DNA of 64,000 nucleotides, taken from contig NC_088786.1 in NCBI RefSeq assembly GCF_949628265.1, positions 23,519,681 through 23,583,680 of the forward strand, in the 5' to 3' direction. The stretch comes from Cloeon dipterum (lineage: Eukaryota > Arthropoda > Insecta > Ephemeroptera > Baetidae). Positions 1 through 9,945 of this stretch are shown here, piece after piece. Made by a program: the position numbers and the translations under genes. Position 1 is the stretch's first letter. The number at the start of each line of letters is the position of its first letter. The notes under the pieces were generated by a model that saw only the letters and a list, made by a program, of their open reading frames with translations, searched no databases and was not told where the DNA came from.

Positions 1-279
1 AAATGTTATGCATGTATGTTATGCCAGAATGTTTTGATTTTGACCTTAATCTCTAACCTACAAAGTTGATCACCACGGGCAAACTGTTTGGCTTCTAAAG
101 TATAGCATGAACACAACGTTTTTTTAATTATCTCTGTCTGGAAAATATTATTCGCTTCGAAAAAAATCACCCATTTCAAAAATCGCAAACTTTGAGCCCA
201 TGAAAAATAGGCCGTTTTGGCTTCCAAATTCAAGCAGATAAGCTTGTCCAACCAATACCAATATGACAGAAAAATTTAC

Positions 280-2269
280 CTCAAAACATTCGCAATAATT
301 CTTCAGGCAACCAGACCGCTTGCAGTTGCATCCCTTGTTGTGCCTTCGTTCATCTCCAGCCTGCGCTTTGCCAATCTTTGGCTTGAAAGCGGCTGGGTTC
401 CTTTCCAGACACGCTCGTATGGCTCGTTGCCTGTCTTCCTCATGTTCCAAGTTGTTAAAACAAGTGTTGCAATTGCAGTTGAAGCAGAACTCGCCATTTG
501 CAAAACAATCGCAATACCTAAGAGTATATTGAGCACATTGTTAAAATAAAATATCCAAATGAAGAAATGAATGGTACTTACAATTTCAAGCACTGAGATT
601 TGGTGCAATTACAAGGCTTCCTTTTCAAATTTGTCTCTAGAGCCAGCTTGGCGTGACTTGCAGTTCGAGCGTCGAGGAGAGACTTTGGGCTTAGCTTTTG
701 CTCCGGTTTTATTTTAATCTCAGCGGACACCGGAGTTACACTTTGAAGCTGCTCATAAATTTGGGTGGGTAGCACCATGAAGTTTCCGCCAGCAGTGGGA
801 ACTAGAGTGCCACCAAGCTGAGTGACAGCTGCAGTGGAGACCTGACTCACTCTGCCGACTGTTGTTGCAGGCACAATGATTTTCTGTGGCTTGTTTGACA
901 ATTGCTGCCAATTGGCTGCGAATGAATAGCCTGGCTGATTTTTTATCGAATCTCTTACAATCGATTGCGCTGGAGCGATAGGCACAACTTTTGGCGAGGC
1001 AGCCAACACGTTCTGTTTCACAGGCACCATTGTAGCCTTTGGAATTGACGGTGCATTTGGAGACGCGACAATACGGACAAACTGAAAAAAAGCATTGAAT
1101 TAATTTCATCGCAAAACACCACTTATCAAGCCTAAAATGCTTATGACTCCAGCCTTGGAATATTACTAAATATTGATTAGTGCACACCTGTCTGTTTCCA
1201 GGCAATTGAATGCCATCTCCAGAGGCACTAATAATATTTTGTGTAGCAGGAATTCTGATCATCCCAGTAGAACCAGGGGATGAGCTCAACGACTTTGTGC
1301 TTCCCTGTTGAGAAAATTAGTTAAATCCTTTTACATTTTTAGTATTAAACATGGCTTACAGCTTGTCGAATGATGACTTTCTGGGTGCCGGCAGCAATCT
1401 GTTTGACACCAAAGGATGGCTGGGTGTTAATGATGGGCTTAAGAGTAGGAGCTGGTAGTATTTTGGCTGGCGGCTTCTGTCCCTGGGTGATCATCGTAAT
1501 TTTCGGAGTTGATATGGTTCTGGGAGAGGCCACTTTGTGCAAATTCAGGTTTTGGTTGTTGGTCGAAGAGACAAGTGTCTTGCTAGATCCAAGAAAGCCC
1601 ATTTGTTGTGCCTGAGAAAGTGATATCCGTTGCACACTGGGCCCAGGCGTAGGACTGGCCGCAATAAGCTTGATTTGCTGAGGTGTGCCAGGAGATGAGG
1701 GAATCATAATTGGAGACTTGGTGGTTCCGCCCGAAATCACCAGCTTCGTAAAATTCTGAAATGAGTTTTGCATGAATTAGCAAGAAGGTTAAATTTTTTA
1801 TCAAATGAAACTACCTGCTTTTTAGGAGATGCGGGTGCTGGTCTGATGGTTGGCAGTTTGTTTGATGTGGAAGGAATAGGGCGTAGATGAATAAGGTTAC
1901 CATCTGAAGGTCTGGCTTGAGTAATAATTTGTGCGCTTCCCAAATCATGCGGTTGCTGAAGGAATAAGTAAGTTCCTTGCTCAATACCTTCTGCGACGTC
2001 ACTTGTGATCTATTAACACGATTGGAAAATTAATTTCAAATTTTCAAGCTGAGACACAGACTGTTTCTTACAATTTCGCCTCCACTATCGTTAATGACAA
2101 CCCCTTGAAGTAATGAATCTGTAACTTCTTCCTCCAGCACATGATCCTGCTCCACAAGCATTTCTTCTGTTTGCTCATAAACTTCTTCATCATCTGGCTC
2201 TAATTTTCCAAGATCAGGATGAAAGGTCACAAGTGACTCCAGGTCACTCGCGGAAATTTGGTCTGACAT
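280..2269 (-). CDS. LIN54: LIN54 / Mip120, DREAM-MuvB complex CXC-domain DNA-binding subunit (3' end outside window)
   Basis: Exons on the minus strand: 2269-2072, 2009-1815, 1755-1360, 1304-1188, 1081-582 and 517-280; all joins keep frame (548 codons). The start [16 protein letters not shown] lies a few codons inside an exon preceded by an acceptor, so a 5' UTR exon probably exists upstream. The N-terminal half is acidic, then Ser/Pro/Gln-rich and low in complexity. The last two exons hold a cysteine-rich CXC tandem: [18 protein letters not shown], an acidic/basic linker with [13 protein letters not shown], then [18 protein letters not shown]. In the family the tyrosines of KLYCDC and KNYCEC insert into the DNA minor groove at CHR promoter elements, and the protein works in the nuclear MuvB/DREAM cell-cycle repressor. 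The end of the second CXC repeat and the helical C-terminus are not visible and should lie left of the window. Identification is firm; the missing 3' end is inferred. Confidence 0.93.
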
Positions 2270-3966
2270 TGCGGGCAATTTCTGAAACATTAACAATGCC
2301 ACTGATAATTAAGCAATTTGGAGCCAGCGTATGTAGGAGGAATGTTATGTCTGAGCAATATCTGCAATACTTTAATTTGAAATAATAATGTGAATATTGC
2401 AAATAAAATTATGAAACATTTATTCAATTATTTAGCGTGATGTTCACTCCAGAAATTTTGTCTCCCTTATAACATTGTATAACACTATTCAGTAGCACGG
2501 AGCCTAATAATATATTTCATATATTTTGAGATGGCATAATTATATTTCAACACAATCATGTTAATGTGTGTATTCCATCGCACGTTCCAAAATATCCAAT
2601 ATTTGAATTATCCCATTAGTCAGAGAATGTGCCGCCATATTGAATTCCTCGTTTGAATTTGAACTTTTGAATTTGTCTATCAGCCTTTATTTTTGCACCG
2701 AATGGGGCAAAACAAGACGAGCTGAAAAATAGATATCAATAACAAGAAACTCTTAAAGAACGAAAGAATACGATGGATTCATTATTTCAGGGAGGCTTAA
2801 TACGGAACGTTCATAATTTGGAAATTATTTTGGTGTTCAAATGAAGCGGTTGACGAGCGAAATGACGCGCCATTTTCTGCCAGCTAAGCAGGGAAATTTT
2901 AAATAAGTCCCCCGCGAGGCTTTCGATTTAGAGTTATCCTCGGTGTTTGGTGAATCGGCAAAACTTGAAATTGGTCAAAATCTTACAAAAAATCTGATAT
3001 GATGTGATCGCAGGCTAGACAGCCTGAATTTTAAGAGCTAAACGTGCGAAGCTAAGGTTTGTTTACCAGGCTACTGCAATGTGGGTGTAGCCGCAAGTAT
3101 TAGAGCGAAAATTTTTCAATGATTTCTCTGCAGGCATACTTTGCTAGGCACAGATAATTGATAAAATGTCTAATCCTTACCGAACTTCAGAATCTCTGCG
3201 CTGAGAAAATTCGGTTTAGAGACGAAATCCTCAGGAAAATAAGTCTAAAGTCAAATCTGCCCTTCAAAATCACGCGCCCACCATAATGGATCCACTATGC
3301 ACTGAGCTCGCGGCTCTTTTCTCATTGGTTGAGCAATATCACGATGCTCAAAGGCCATTGGTTGGTTCCGTGGTTTGTTCACAGCAGACAGTATAAAAAG
3401 TAAGAAGAGAACTCGTGTATTTTTTACAGAATGGAATTGGGAATCTTAATTAATTTAACGTATAAGATGGCATTCAATAAAAATGGATAAAATATAATTT
3501 GGATTTATACATGTTCCTAATCGCTTAATGAAGGAAAAATATTATGAATTCGAAAATTCAGCTTACAATTAGGTAATCTGAGCCAGCTGACGGAGAACGA
3601 GAGGCCAATGAGCAACGAGTTAACAAACTGACAGGCAAAGAGGGCGAATTTTATTGGTTGAAAGCTGCTGCTTGTTTTATTTAGTTGGTACACAGATATA
3701 TATAAATATAATATAATTACATCGGTTCCTAACTTCCTAGTATCTTGGACCACGATGGACAGTTGGTAAGAGTGTGTTGAATCTCAATAACAACTTACAT
3801 TCCTTACATTGAGCAACATTGGACTTGGACGGGCAACTAAACACCTAAACAGGACAACAACAACTATAAGTGACCAGTGAGCGCGACCAAAGTCAAATTA
3901 ATAGCACACCGATTTTATTAATAAAGACTGTAAGGTGATAATTATTATATATGTATACATATGGGG
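2270..3966. other. Intergenic, divergent LIN54 / CSN4 side
   Basis: AT-rich sequence with no convincing coding exon. The part next to LIN54 should hold its 5' UTR exon and promoter. A promoter-like stretch lies at about 3310-3400 (separate entry). The short minus-strand ORF at 3517-3753 has no recognisable domain. Confidence 0.5.
3310..3400 (+). promoter_or_regulatory. Orphan promoter-like block: ATTGG boxes and TATA box
   Basis: Two ATTGG motifs (reverse CCAAT) near 3325 and 3358 precede a TATAAAAAG at 3392-3400. The spacing resembles a core promoter firing to the right, but the next plus-strand gene, CSN4, starts almost 900 bases downstream and I see no exon in between. It could serve a long CSN4 leader or a non-coding RNA, or be chance. 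Confidence 0.3.
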
Positions 3967-4070
3967 GACTCACACTTTCCGCTCACTCACACTTCTCGCT
4001 CTGATGGGAAGATTCAATGTTAATCCCTATCCTAGCGAGAAGTGTGAGTTGGGCGAAAATGGTGAGTCTG
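3967..4070. repeat. MITE-like palindromic element R1
   Basis: A perfect 15-base inverted repeat, CTCACACTTCTCGCT at 3986-4000 and its complement at 4034-4048, is nested in a looser outer pair running from GACTCAC (3967) to GTGAGTC (about 4069). The whole unit is about 100 bases and non-coding. The motif CACTTCTCGC recurs in the nearby element R3, which suggests a small inverted-repeat transposon family. Confidence 0.55.
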
Positions 4071-4089
4071 CCATATCTATATGATAAAG

Positions 4090-4195
4090 TTACAGTTTCT
4101 GCCGGGTTACACACAATTCGCCAGTTCTTATGAGAATCCCATAATAAAAGTAGGGGTGGCGAAAAATGTAATTTTTCCATAATTATAATGTATCA
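4090..4195. repeat. MITE-like repeat R2, related to R3
   Basis: Runs from TACAGTTTC to TATCAT and resembles 4371-4484 along its length. Ends of the core are TTACACACAATTCGCC (4107) and GGCGAAAAATGTAA (ending 4171), an imperfect inverted pair. It lies just upstream of CSN4 exon 1. Confidence 0.5.
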
Positions 4196-4277
4196 TACAC
4201 AGCGTGTTATGTTATTGTGTTTTAAGCTTGAAAATATTTTCACTTAATTGCGCTTTGCTCCAGGAGTGCCCCCAAAC

Positions 4278-6040
4278 ATGGACACAAAGACGAATGTTCG
4301 ACAATTGCTTTCAAGCCTTGTCAACGCTGGTGGAACTCACAAGGACCAGGCCGAAAAGTATGGAATATATTTACAGTTTCGGTTGGTTACACTTCTCGCC
4401 AGTTCTTTTGAGAGTCCCCATTTAAAAGTATGGGAGGCGAAAAACATGGTGAAAAGTGTAATTTTTCCACTATAAAACTATCATTTCAAAATGTTTCTGT
4501 TGAATTTATTAAAACTAAAACCTTTCAGATACCGTCAAATACTTGATAACATTTTAATTGGCCAAGGAGAAGATTTGGTGGAAGGACTGAAAGCTTTCAT
4601 TGAAGCCAGTGAGAATTAAAAACATGCGGACAGGGATAGTTTAAAAAATAATGCTATTTCATGATGTTGTTTTAGTTGTCAATGAAAATGTGAGTCTTGT
4701 CATATCACGACAACTCCTCACTGACGTCTGCAGTCATCTTCAAAAACTTCCTGAGGAGATATCAAAAAATGTGTCTCACTTTACTCTGGATAAAGTTCAG
4801 CCAAGAGTGATTTCATTCGAAGAGCAAGTAGCCAGCATCCGTCAGCACCTAGCTGAAATCTATGAAAAAAATCAAAACTGGAGAGATGCTGCCAATGTGC
4901 TTGTTGGAATTCCACTTGAAACTGGACAGAAGTCAGTAACAAACGCACGTTGTTAAACTGATCTTATTAATTTTTATTCCAGACAATACTCAGTCGAGTA
5001 CAAACTAGAGACTTACTTGAAGATTGCCCGTCTCTATCTGGAGGATGACGATCCCGTTCAAGCTGAAGCTTTCATAAACAGAGCATCACTCCTTCAGGTT
5101 CAACCTAAGCTTAAAACTGAAACAACAATCGTTTGAATGAAATTTTTGTGTAGGCTGAGTCCAAAGACCAACAGCTTCAAATTTTGTACAAAGTTTGCTA
5201 CGCCAGAGTGCTGGACTACAGACGCAAGTTTATCGAGGCAGCCCAGAGATACAATGAGCTGTCATATAAAACAATAATCCACGAAGATGAACGATTGACT
5301 GCACTGAAGAATGCCCTGCTATGCACGATTCTTGCGTCTGCCGGTCAATGATTAAAATTTCTCAGCATGTCAAATTGTTAACAAGTTTCTTCTTTGCTTG
5401 TGTAGGCCAGCAAAGAAGCAGAATGCTAGCAACACTATTCAAAGACGAGAGATGCCAAACTCTCCCCGCCTTCAGCATTTTGGAGAAAATGTACTTGGAC
5501 AGAATAATTCGACGATCTGAGTTGTCCGAGTTTGAGAACCTTTTGCTTGCACACCAGAAGGCTGTTGTTGCTGACAGTGAGTTTTGAAAGCTTCATTAGG
5601 CTACATTTTAATCTTCTTTAATAGATTACGGTTACGGCAAGGGTGGGAGTGCTACCATCCTGGACCGCGCCGTCATTGAACACAACCTGCTCTCAGCCAG
5701 CAAACTCTACAACAACATTACATTTGAAGAACTTGGTGCCCTACTGGAAATTCATCCGCAGATGGCCGAAAAGATTGCCAGCCAGATGATCACAGAGGGT
5801 CGCATGAATGGATACATTGACCAAATCGACTCGATTGTCCATTTCGAGAGTGAGCACCCAGTTTGCTGCATAAATACATTAGCAATTTTGATGCTCTTGT
5901 TTTTAGCTCGCGACGTCCTTCCAACCTGGGACAAGCAAATCCAATCGCTCTGCTACCAGGTTAACCAGATCATTGAGAAAGTTTCCAACGTCGAGGGCAA
6001 TTGGATGGCCAAGGCCATGGATGAACAGATGATTCATTAA
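4278..6040 (+). CDS. CSN4: COP9 signalosome subunit 4 (CSN4)
   Basis: Eight exons: 4278-4357, 4529-4608, 4676-4931, 4983-5097, 5154-5343, 5406-5576, 5625-5849 and 5907-6040. They total 1251 bases, 416 aa, near the usual length (406 in human). CSN4 is a PCI-domain scaffold of the COP9 signalosome, which removes NEDD8 from cullin-RING ubiquitin ligases. Start is [14 protein letters not shown]. The N-terminal helical repeats include [20 protein letters not shown] and [15 protein letters not shown]. The C-terminal PCI/winged-helix region includes [20 protein letters not shown] and [20 protein letters not shown]. The protein ends in a coiled tail with an Asp/Glu-rich finish ([10 protein letters not shown]). 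Intron 1 carries the repeat R3. The gene is intact and tail-to-tail with the porin gene. Confidence is high because every exon matches the family. Confidence 0.96.
4371..4484. repeat. MITE-like repeat R3 within CSN4 intron 1
   Basis: Second copy of the R2 sequence, inserted in the first CSN4 intron. The core starts TTACACTTCTCGCC (4387) and ends in a near-complement GGTGAAAAGTGTAA (ending 4461). The shared interior reads GCCAGTTCTTNTGAGA.TCCC. R2 and R3 flank exon 1 in the same orientation. Confidence 0.5.
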
Positions 6041-6071
6041 ATCCTATTATCATGTCCCCTCTTAAATTTAT

Positions 6072-6077
6072 AATAAA
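6072..6077 (+). terminator. CSN4 polyadenylation signal
   Basis: AATAAA 32 bases after the CSN4 stop codon, at a normal distance for a short insect 3' UTR. Confidence 0.7.
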
Positions 6078-6605
6078 GACACCAGCAAAAATCTCCAAAT
6101 GAAAGTTTTGAGTTTCACTCTACTGTGATTTATTTTATTCACACAATCATAACAATACAAATTTGTTACTCATGAAGGTTGCAGCAAAAGCCGGTGTTTT
6201 TTACAAAGGCAACAGCGTTCACTTCATGATGTGTGCATTTATTGGCAATGTAATAGAAACTAAATCTTTCACTAAAAGCCGTGAATTCCCACCTGACGAT
6301 ATTAATTTCAAAGGAAAATGAGGTGTCCAGCAAAAACTGCAAAAGGGAGGGAATGTAGTTGACATAATTTACATGCAGTGAATGTTTTAACATGTTTTAA
6401 GCATTGATTTATTTAACAGCAGGGCTACAACTTTTCTTTTACTCTCCCCCTCGTTGGGCTAATTCCTTAACTTAGGGCACAACAAACACGATGTAAGGGA
6501 GATTTCTTGTGTCCTAATACTTGCGTCAATCTTGCTGAATTCCCTCATACAGACTGATTTGAAATTTAGGCTGCGTTCGGAGGAGATTTCTTAACATCAA
6601 ACTGC

Positions 6606-7697
6606 CTAAGCTTCCAGCTCCAAACCCAAGCCAACCTTGTGGCTGCCCTGATTGAAGTTCTTGGCGTCGATGAGAGTGGAAAGAGTTAGGGTCACTCCTG
6701 CGACAAAAAAATGTGTGTGAACGCTTATTTAATAGACGGGTAGGCAGATTAAGACTTACCATCCCTCAGCTTCTGCTGGTAGCCCAAGCCAACCTGGAAG
6801 CTGTTGTTGACCTTAGCACGGAGAGAAGCGTCCTTGTCCAGGTTGTACTTGCAGCCAATTCCGAAGGTGGTGTTGCTAGCCGATCCAGCAGCCCAGGAAA
6901 GCTGAATTCCAGTTTCCAAGTTGCTATCAACCTTCTGGTAAATGGATCCGTTGAACTGGTTGCCGTCATTTCTGTTGATTTAAAATTAATGAAATATGGT
7001 TGACCCGTCCTTGATCATTCTATCTGAACTTACACAGTGGTGTGCAGCGCGAAGTCCTTGCATTCATATGCAACGGCAAAGTTGTTTTTAAGCAACTTTG
7101 ACTTGGCAGTGTCAAAAGACATTTGGTAGCCGGCTAGCCAGCCATTGTAACCGAAAACTGAAGCACCGTGGATGACTGGTGCTCCCGTGTCAAGGTCGAC
7201 GTCAAAGTTGGAGGAAAGGATTTCGTGCTTGTATTCGGTCTTAGCCTTGGCAGACTTCTTGCTACAATTGAAAATTAAAATTAGTACAACAAGCTATAAA
7301 AGTCCAGCTGAAGCTTACCCAGACTGAGGGGCGAAACTAGACTCCAATGAAAGCTTGAGTCCTTTAGCCAGCTGGTCCTGCACCGACCATTCCAGACCGA
7401 CGACGTTGTCTGTGTTCCACTTCTCAGTGAAGGTCATTCCTTTAAATTTACAGTAAAATCAAATCTATATTCACACTTTAATTTGAATTTGTTCTCACCA
7501 TACTCCGACTTCTTGTACTTGCTCTCAAGGGTTCCCACAACCTTGCCAGACTCGACATTGTGAGAGCCTCCTGAGCTGAACTCGATGCCGGTGGGAGTTT
7601 TGGTCTTAACGTCGAGTTTCAGGACGCCGAAGTGGTAGCCCTTGCCGAAAACATCGCGGGCAGCCTTTCCAAGATCACCATAAGTGGGAGGAGCCAT
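6606..7697 (-). CDS. porin: Voltage-dependent anion channel (mitochondrial porin)
   Basis: Five exons on the minus strand: 7697-7499, 7439-7319, 7261-7034, 6971-6760 and 6697-6606. Total 852 bases, 283 aa, exactly the animal VDAC length. The product is the 19-stranded beta-barrel of the mitochondrial outer membrane that passes ATP, ADP and other metabolites. Visible hallmarks are the N-terminal helix [17 protein letters not shown], the [10 protein letters not shown] segment, the nucleotide-contact GLK motif at residues 93-95, [20 protein letters not shown], and the C-terminal eukaryotic porin signature ending GLGLELEA. The ATG follows an acceptor (CCTTAG then ATA), so the leader is split by a 5' UTR intron reaching to about 8090. 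The gene is intact. Confidence 0.97.
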
Positions 7698-8160
7698 TAT
7701 CTAAGGGAAAAAATTAAACTGCATCACTCGCGATTTGAGATCACTCTAATGGATTGTCAAAAGAGGGGCGCTCGCAAATTCCTTTAATATGTCCCACGCA
7801 TTACGTCATTCGAAGCCCAACGTTGTCACTTCAGTTTAGTATCGATGTTCTTACATTTAAGATTATGAAATTCTGCTAGGCATAGAAAAAAAATCCAAAA
7901 AGTTAACAATTTTTTAGGAGCCCTCATTGCACGGCGCTAAAAAAAATCACACACGAAAACTAATGCAAATTTGCCGGTGACATGCACCACATTGCAGAAA
8001 ACTAGGCCGTTTTGAAACCACACTATATTGCAGACGTTAAACACTTTCAAATATAAATAAGTTTCGAGTGTTACAAGCTTTAAAATCAGCACTTACTTGA
8101 TATTATGGGTTAAAAGCGAAGTTTTCGGTAGAAGAGTGGCGCACAGACGACCTTCTTGTG
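7698..8160 (-). promoter_or_regulatory. Porin leader intron and promoter region
   Basis: Between the porin ATG and about 8160 there is a minus-strand acceptor directly before the start codon and a consensus donor (CAA|GTAAGT) near 8090. That fits a non-coding first exon at about 8090-8150 and a 5' UTR intron of roughly 390 bases. No TATA box is evident. Confidence 0.5.
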
Positions 8161-9804
8161 ATCAAAGATGGTGCCGAGAGAACGTCCTGCAGTTAAAAGT
8201 GGGCGGGGCTACAATTTCCGTCAATGATAAATGGTCACTGAAGTTGATAACAATAACAACTTAATTGTCCCTAATTAGACTTACTTTAACTTCATAATAT
8301 TTTTTCGATAATATTTTTCAGTACCGTTACCTAAAGAAGATCACTAATGAATGATAAAATGCTTTTGAACAGAAATGACGGAGATAATCAATAAGTTCCA
8401 AAAATGCGCGGTAAAAGTTTAAAAATTTAGTAGGATGCAAATTTTTTGCATTTTGGTTAACACAGTATAGATAATTCTAAATTAATACAATTTTTTGCTA
8501 TTTATCCTATTAATTACCATAAAATAATTTTGTGAAATACGTGATCCAAAAATATGTTAGGGCGTGGTTTCAACTAGTTAAAAATTAGATTTTAATGCGT
8601 AATGTCAATAATAAAAATGTATATAGCTATATAGCAATAGGTTTCTCTGCTATTAAAGTATTAATTTTGTTGCTTGTTATTAACTAACTAAGTCAGGAAA
8701 TCGAATATATTCGCAGACACAATGAAAGAGATATTTATTTTTTAACAATTTTCGTAGATTTTGGAATTTGGAAGGGAATAATTAAAAAATATAATATATG
8801 TTATACAAAAAGCGCTTATTATAAAGACAATTCAGATAAAATCGCAAAATAAATAATACGTTGTGCTCCCTATTTTCGTGATACACAGTTTTGTCAAGAA
8901 AAGAACTATCATTTTAAAAAGCCGTTGATGCCCATTTGGCTCTTGAAAATTCAGCAATATTTATAGAATTGATGGTATTTGATTGCCGAGATCAAGAGTT
9001 AAACCGGTTAAACCAAGACGAAAAGATTCGAAACTGTCACACAGAAAAATACTGCTTACTCTTAATATAATTATTATGTGCATAGAAAAAAATTATGCTG
9101 TGTTCGCAAAATGCCGGATTTTTCCGGAAAATGACATGAAAGTGGTTAAAACCGGTTTAAAACCTAAAATGCCTAAAACGATTGTTTATACATAGGACAC
9201 GTTTTCGTTCCAGAACTCATGGACCACTGTTTCCTGGGTACTTAGCTCGAGGCCCCAATCCGAAAAATTCCAAAGGTGGCGTGAAAACTTTGGCTGTGGG
9301 GGGAATTTATCCTTGATATTGTGTGTCACATTTTCTTGAAAAACTAGGAAAATTCGTAATTTTAGCTGTCCCTGCTAGGAAATTTATTAAGCTTTAATTA
9401 TAAATTGTGCTCTTCTAAAAAATTTACAAGAGCTAAAATTTGAAAAAATAAACGCCAAAATACGGATTCCCCGTAAAATTTTACCCTAGAGAACCTGTTT
9501 TCAAGATTGAATTTTACCATTTGACGGATTATCCGGAAAAATCCGGCTGAAACATGCCGGAAAATTCCGGTTTTAAACATGCCGGTTACAACCGGCTGGC
9601 TGAAACTTGGAACACTGAACTTGTTGGGACTGCACGGTTTATTTTTAGCACGCGCCATGGGCGATGCTTAGATGATCTTGGCTGTACCAAAAATAAATCA
9701 CTCACTTCAATCAACCACTACTGCAGCAACATTTTGAGTTGTGAAAACAACTGAGCAAGAGTCTACTAGAACATTCTGGTTTAACCGAGAACTTGATTTC
9801 GCAT
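8161..9804. other. Intergenic, AT-rich, with CCGG inverted repeats
   Basis: No exon recognised. Short ORFs at 8983-9195 and 9398-9658 show no domain and have the lysine/isoleucine/asparagine bias of random AT-rich sequence. The second half holds the inverted-repeat pair listed separately. Confidence 0.5.
9113..9547. repeat. Inverted repeat pair with CCGG-rich arms
   Basis: GCCGGATTTTTCCGGA at 9113-9128 recurs as its exact reverse complement at 9532-9547, about 400 bases apart. Outside the right arm, up to about 9600, four more CCGG motifs follow (GCCGGAAAATTCCGG, GCCGGTTACAACCGGC). Near the left arm there is AAACCGGTTT. Each arm is itself nearly palindromic. The interior has no coding potential. 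Confidence 0.5.
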
Positions 9805-9813
9805 TATATAAAG
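9805..9813 (+). promoter_or_regulatory. TATA box of the first SMYD gene
   Basis: TATATAAAG, about 30 bases upstream of a plausible start site near 9836-9842, which would leave a leader of roughly 105 bases before the ATG at 9946. Confidence 0.55.
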
Positions 9814-9945
9814 GCCGACTTAACAATGAAGAGGGCAGACTTCAAACAGCATCACTAAAGCTACAATTGAGATACCACAAACACACCAATTGAATATTTT
9901 GGACGAACTAGTATCTTGCAGTGCCATTTCATCAATATAGGAAAA

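Noticed and set aside
61-115. Possible next LIN54 exon (AKQFARGDQLCR) between an AG and a GT on the minus strand
   Set aside because: It cannot be joined in frame to the exon ending at 280, and it lacks the cysteines the end of the second CXC repeat should have.
9398-9658. 86-codon minus-strand ORF
   Set aside because: It runs through the CCGG inverted-repeat region and shows only AT-driven composition.
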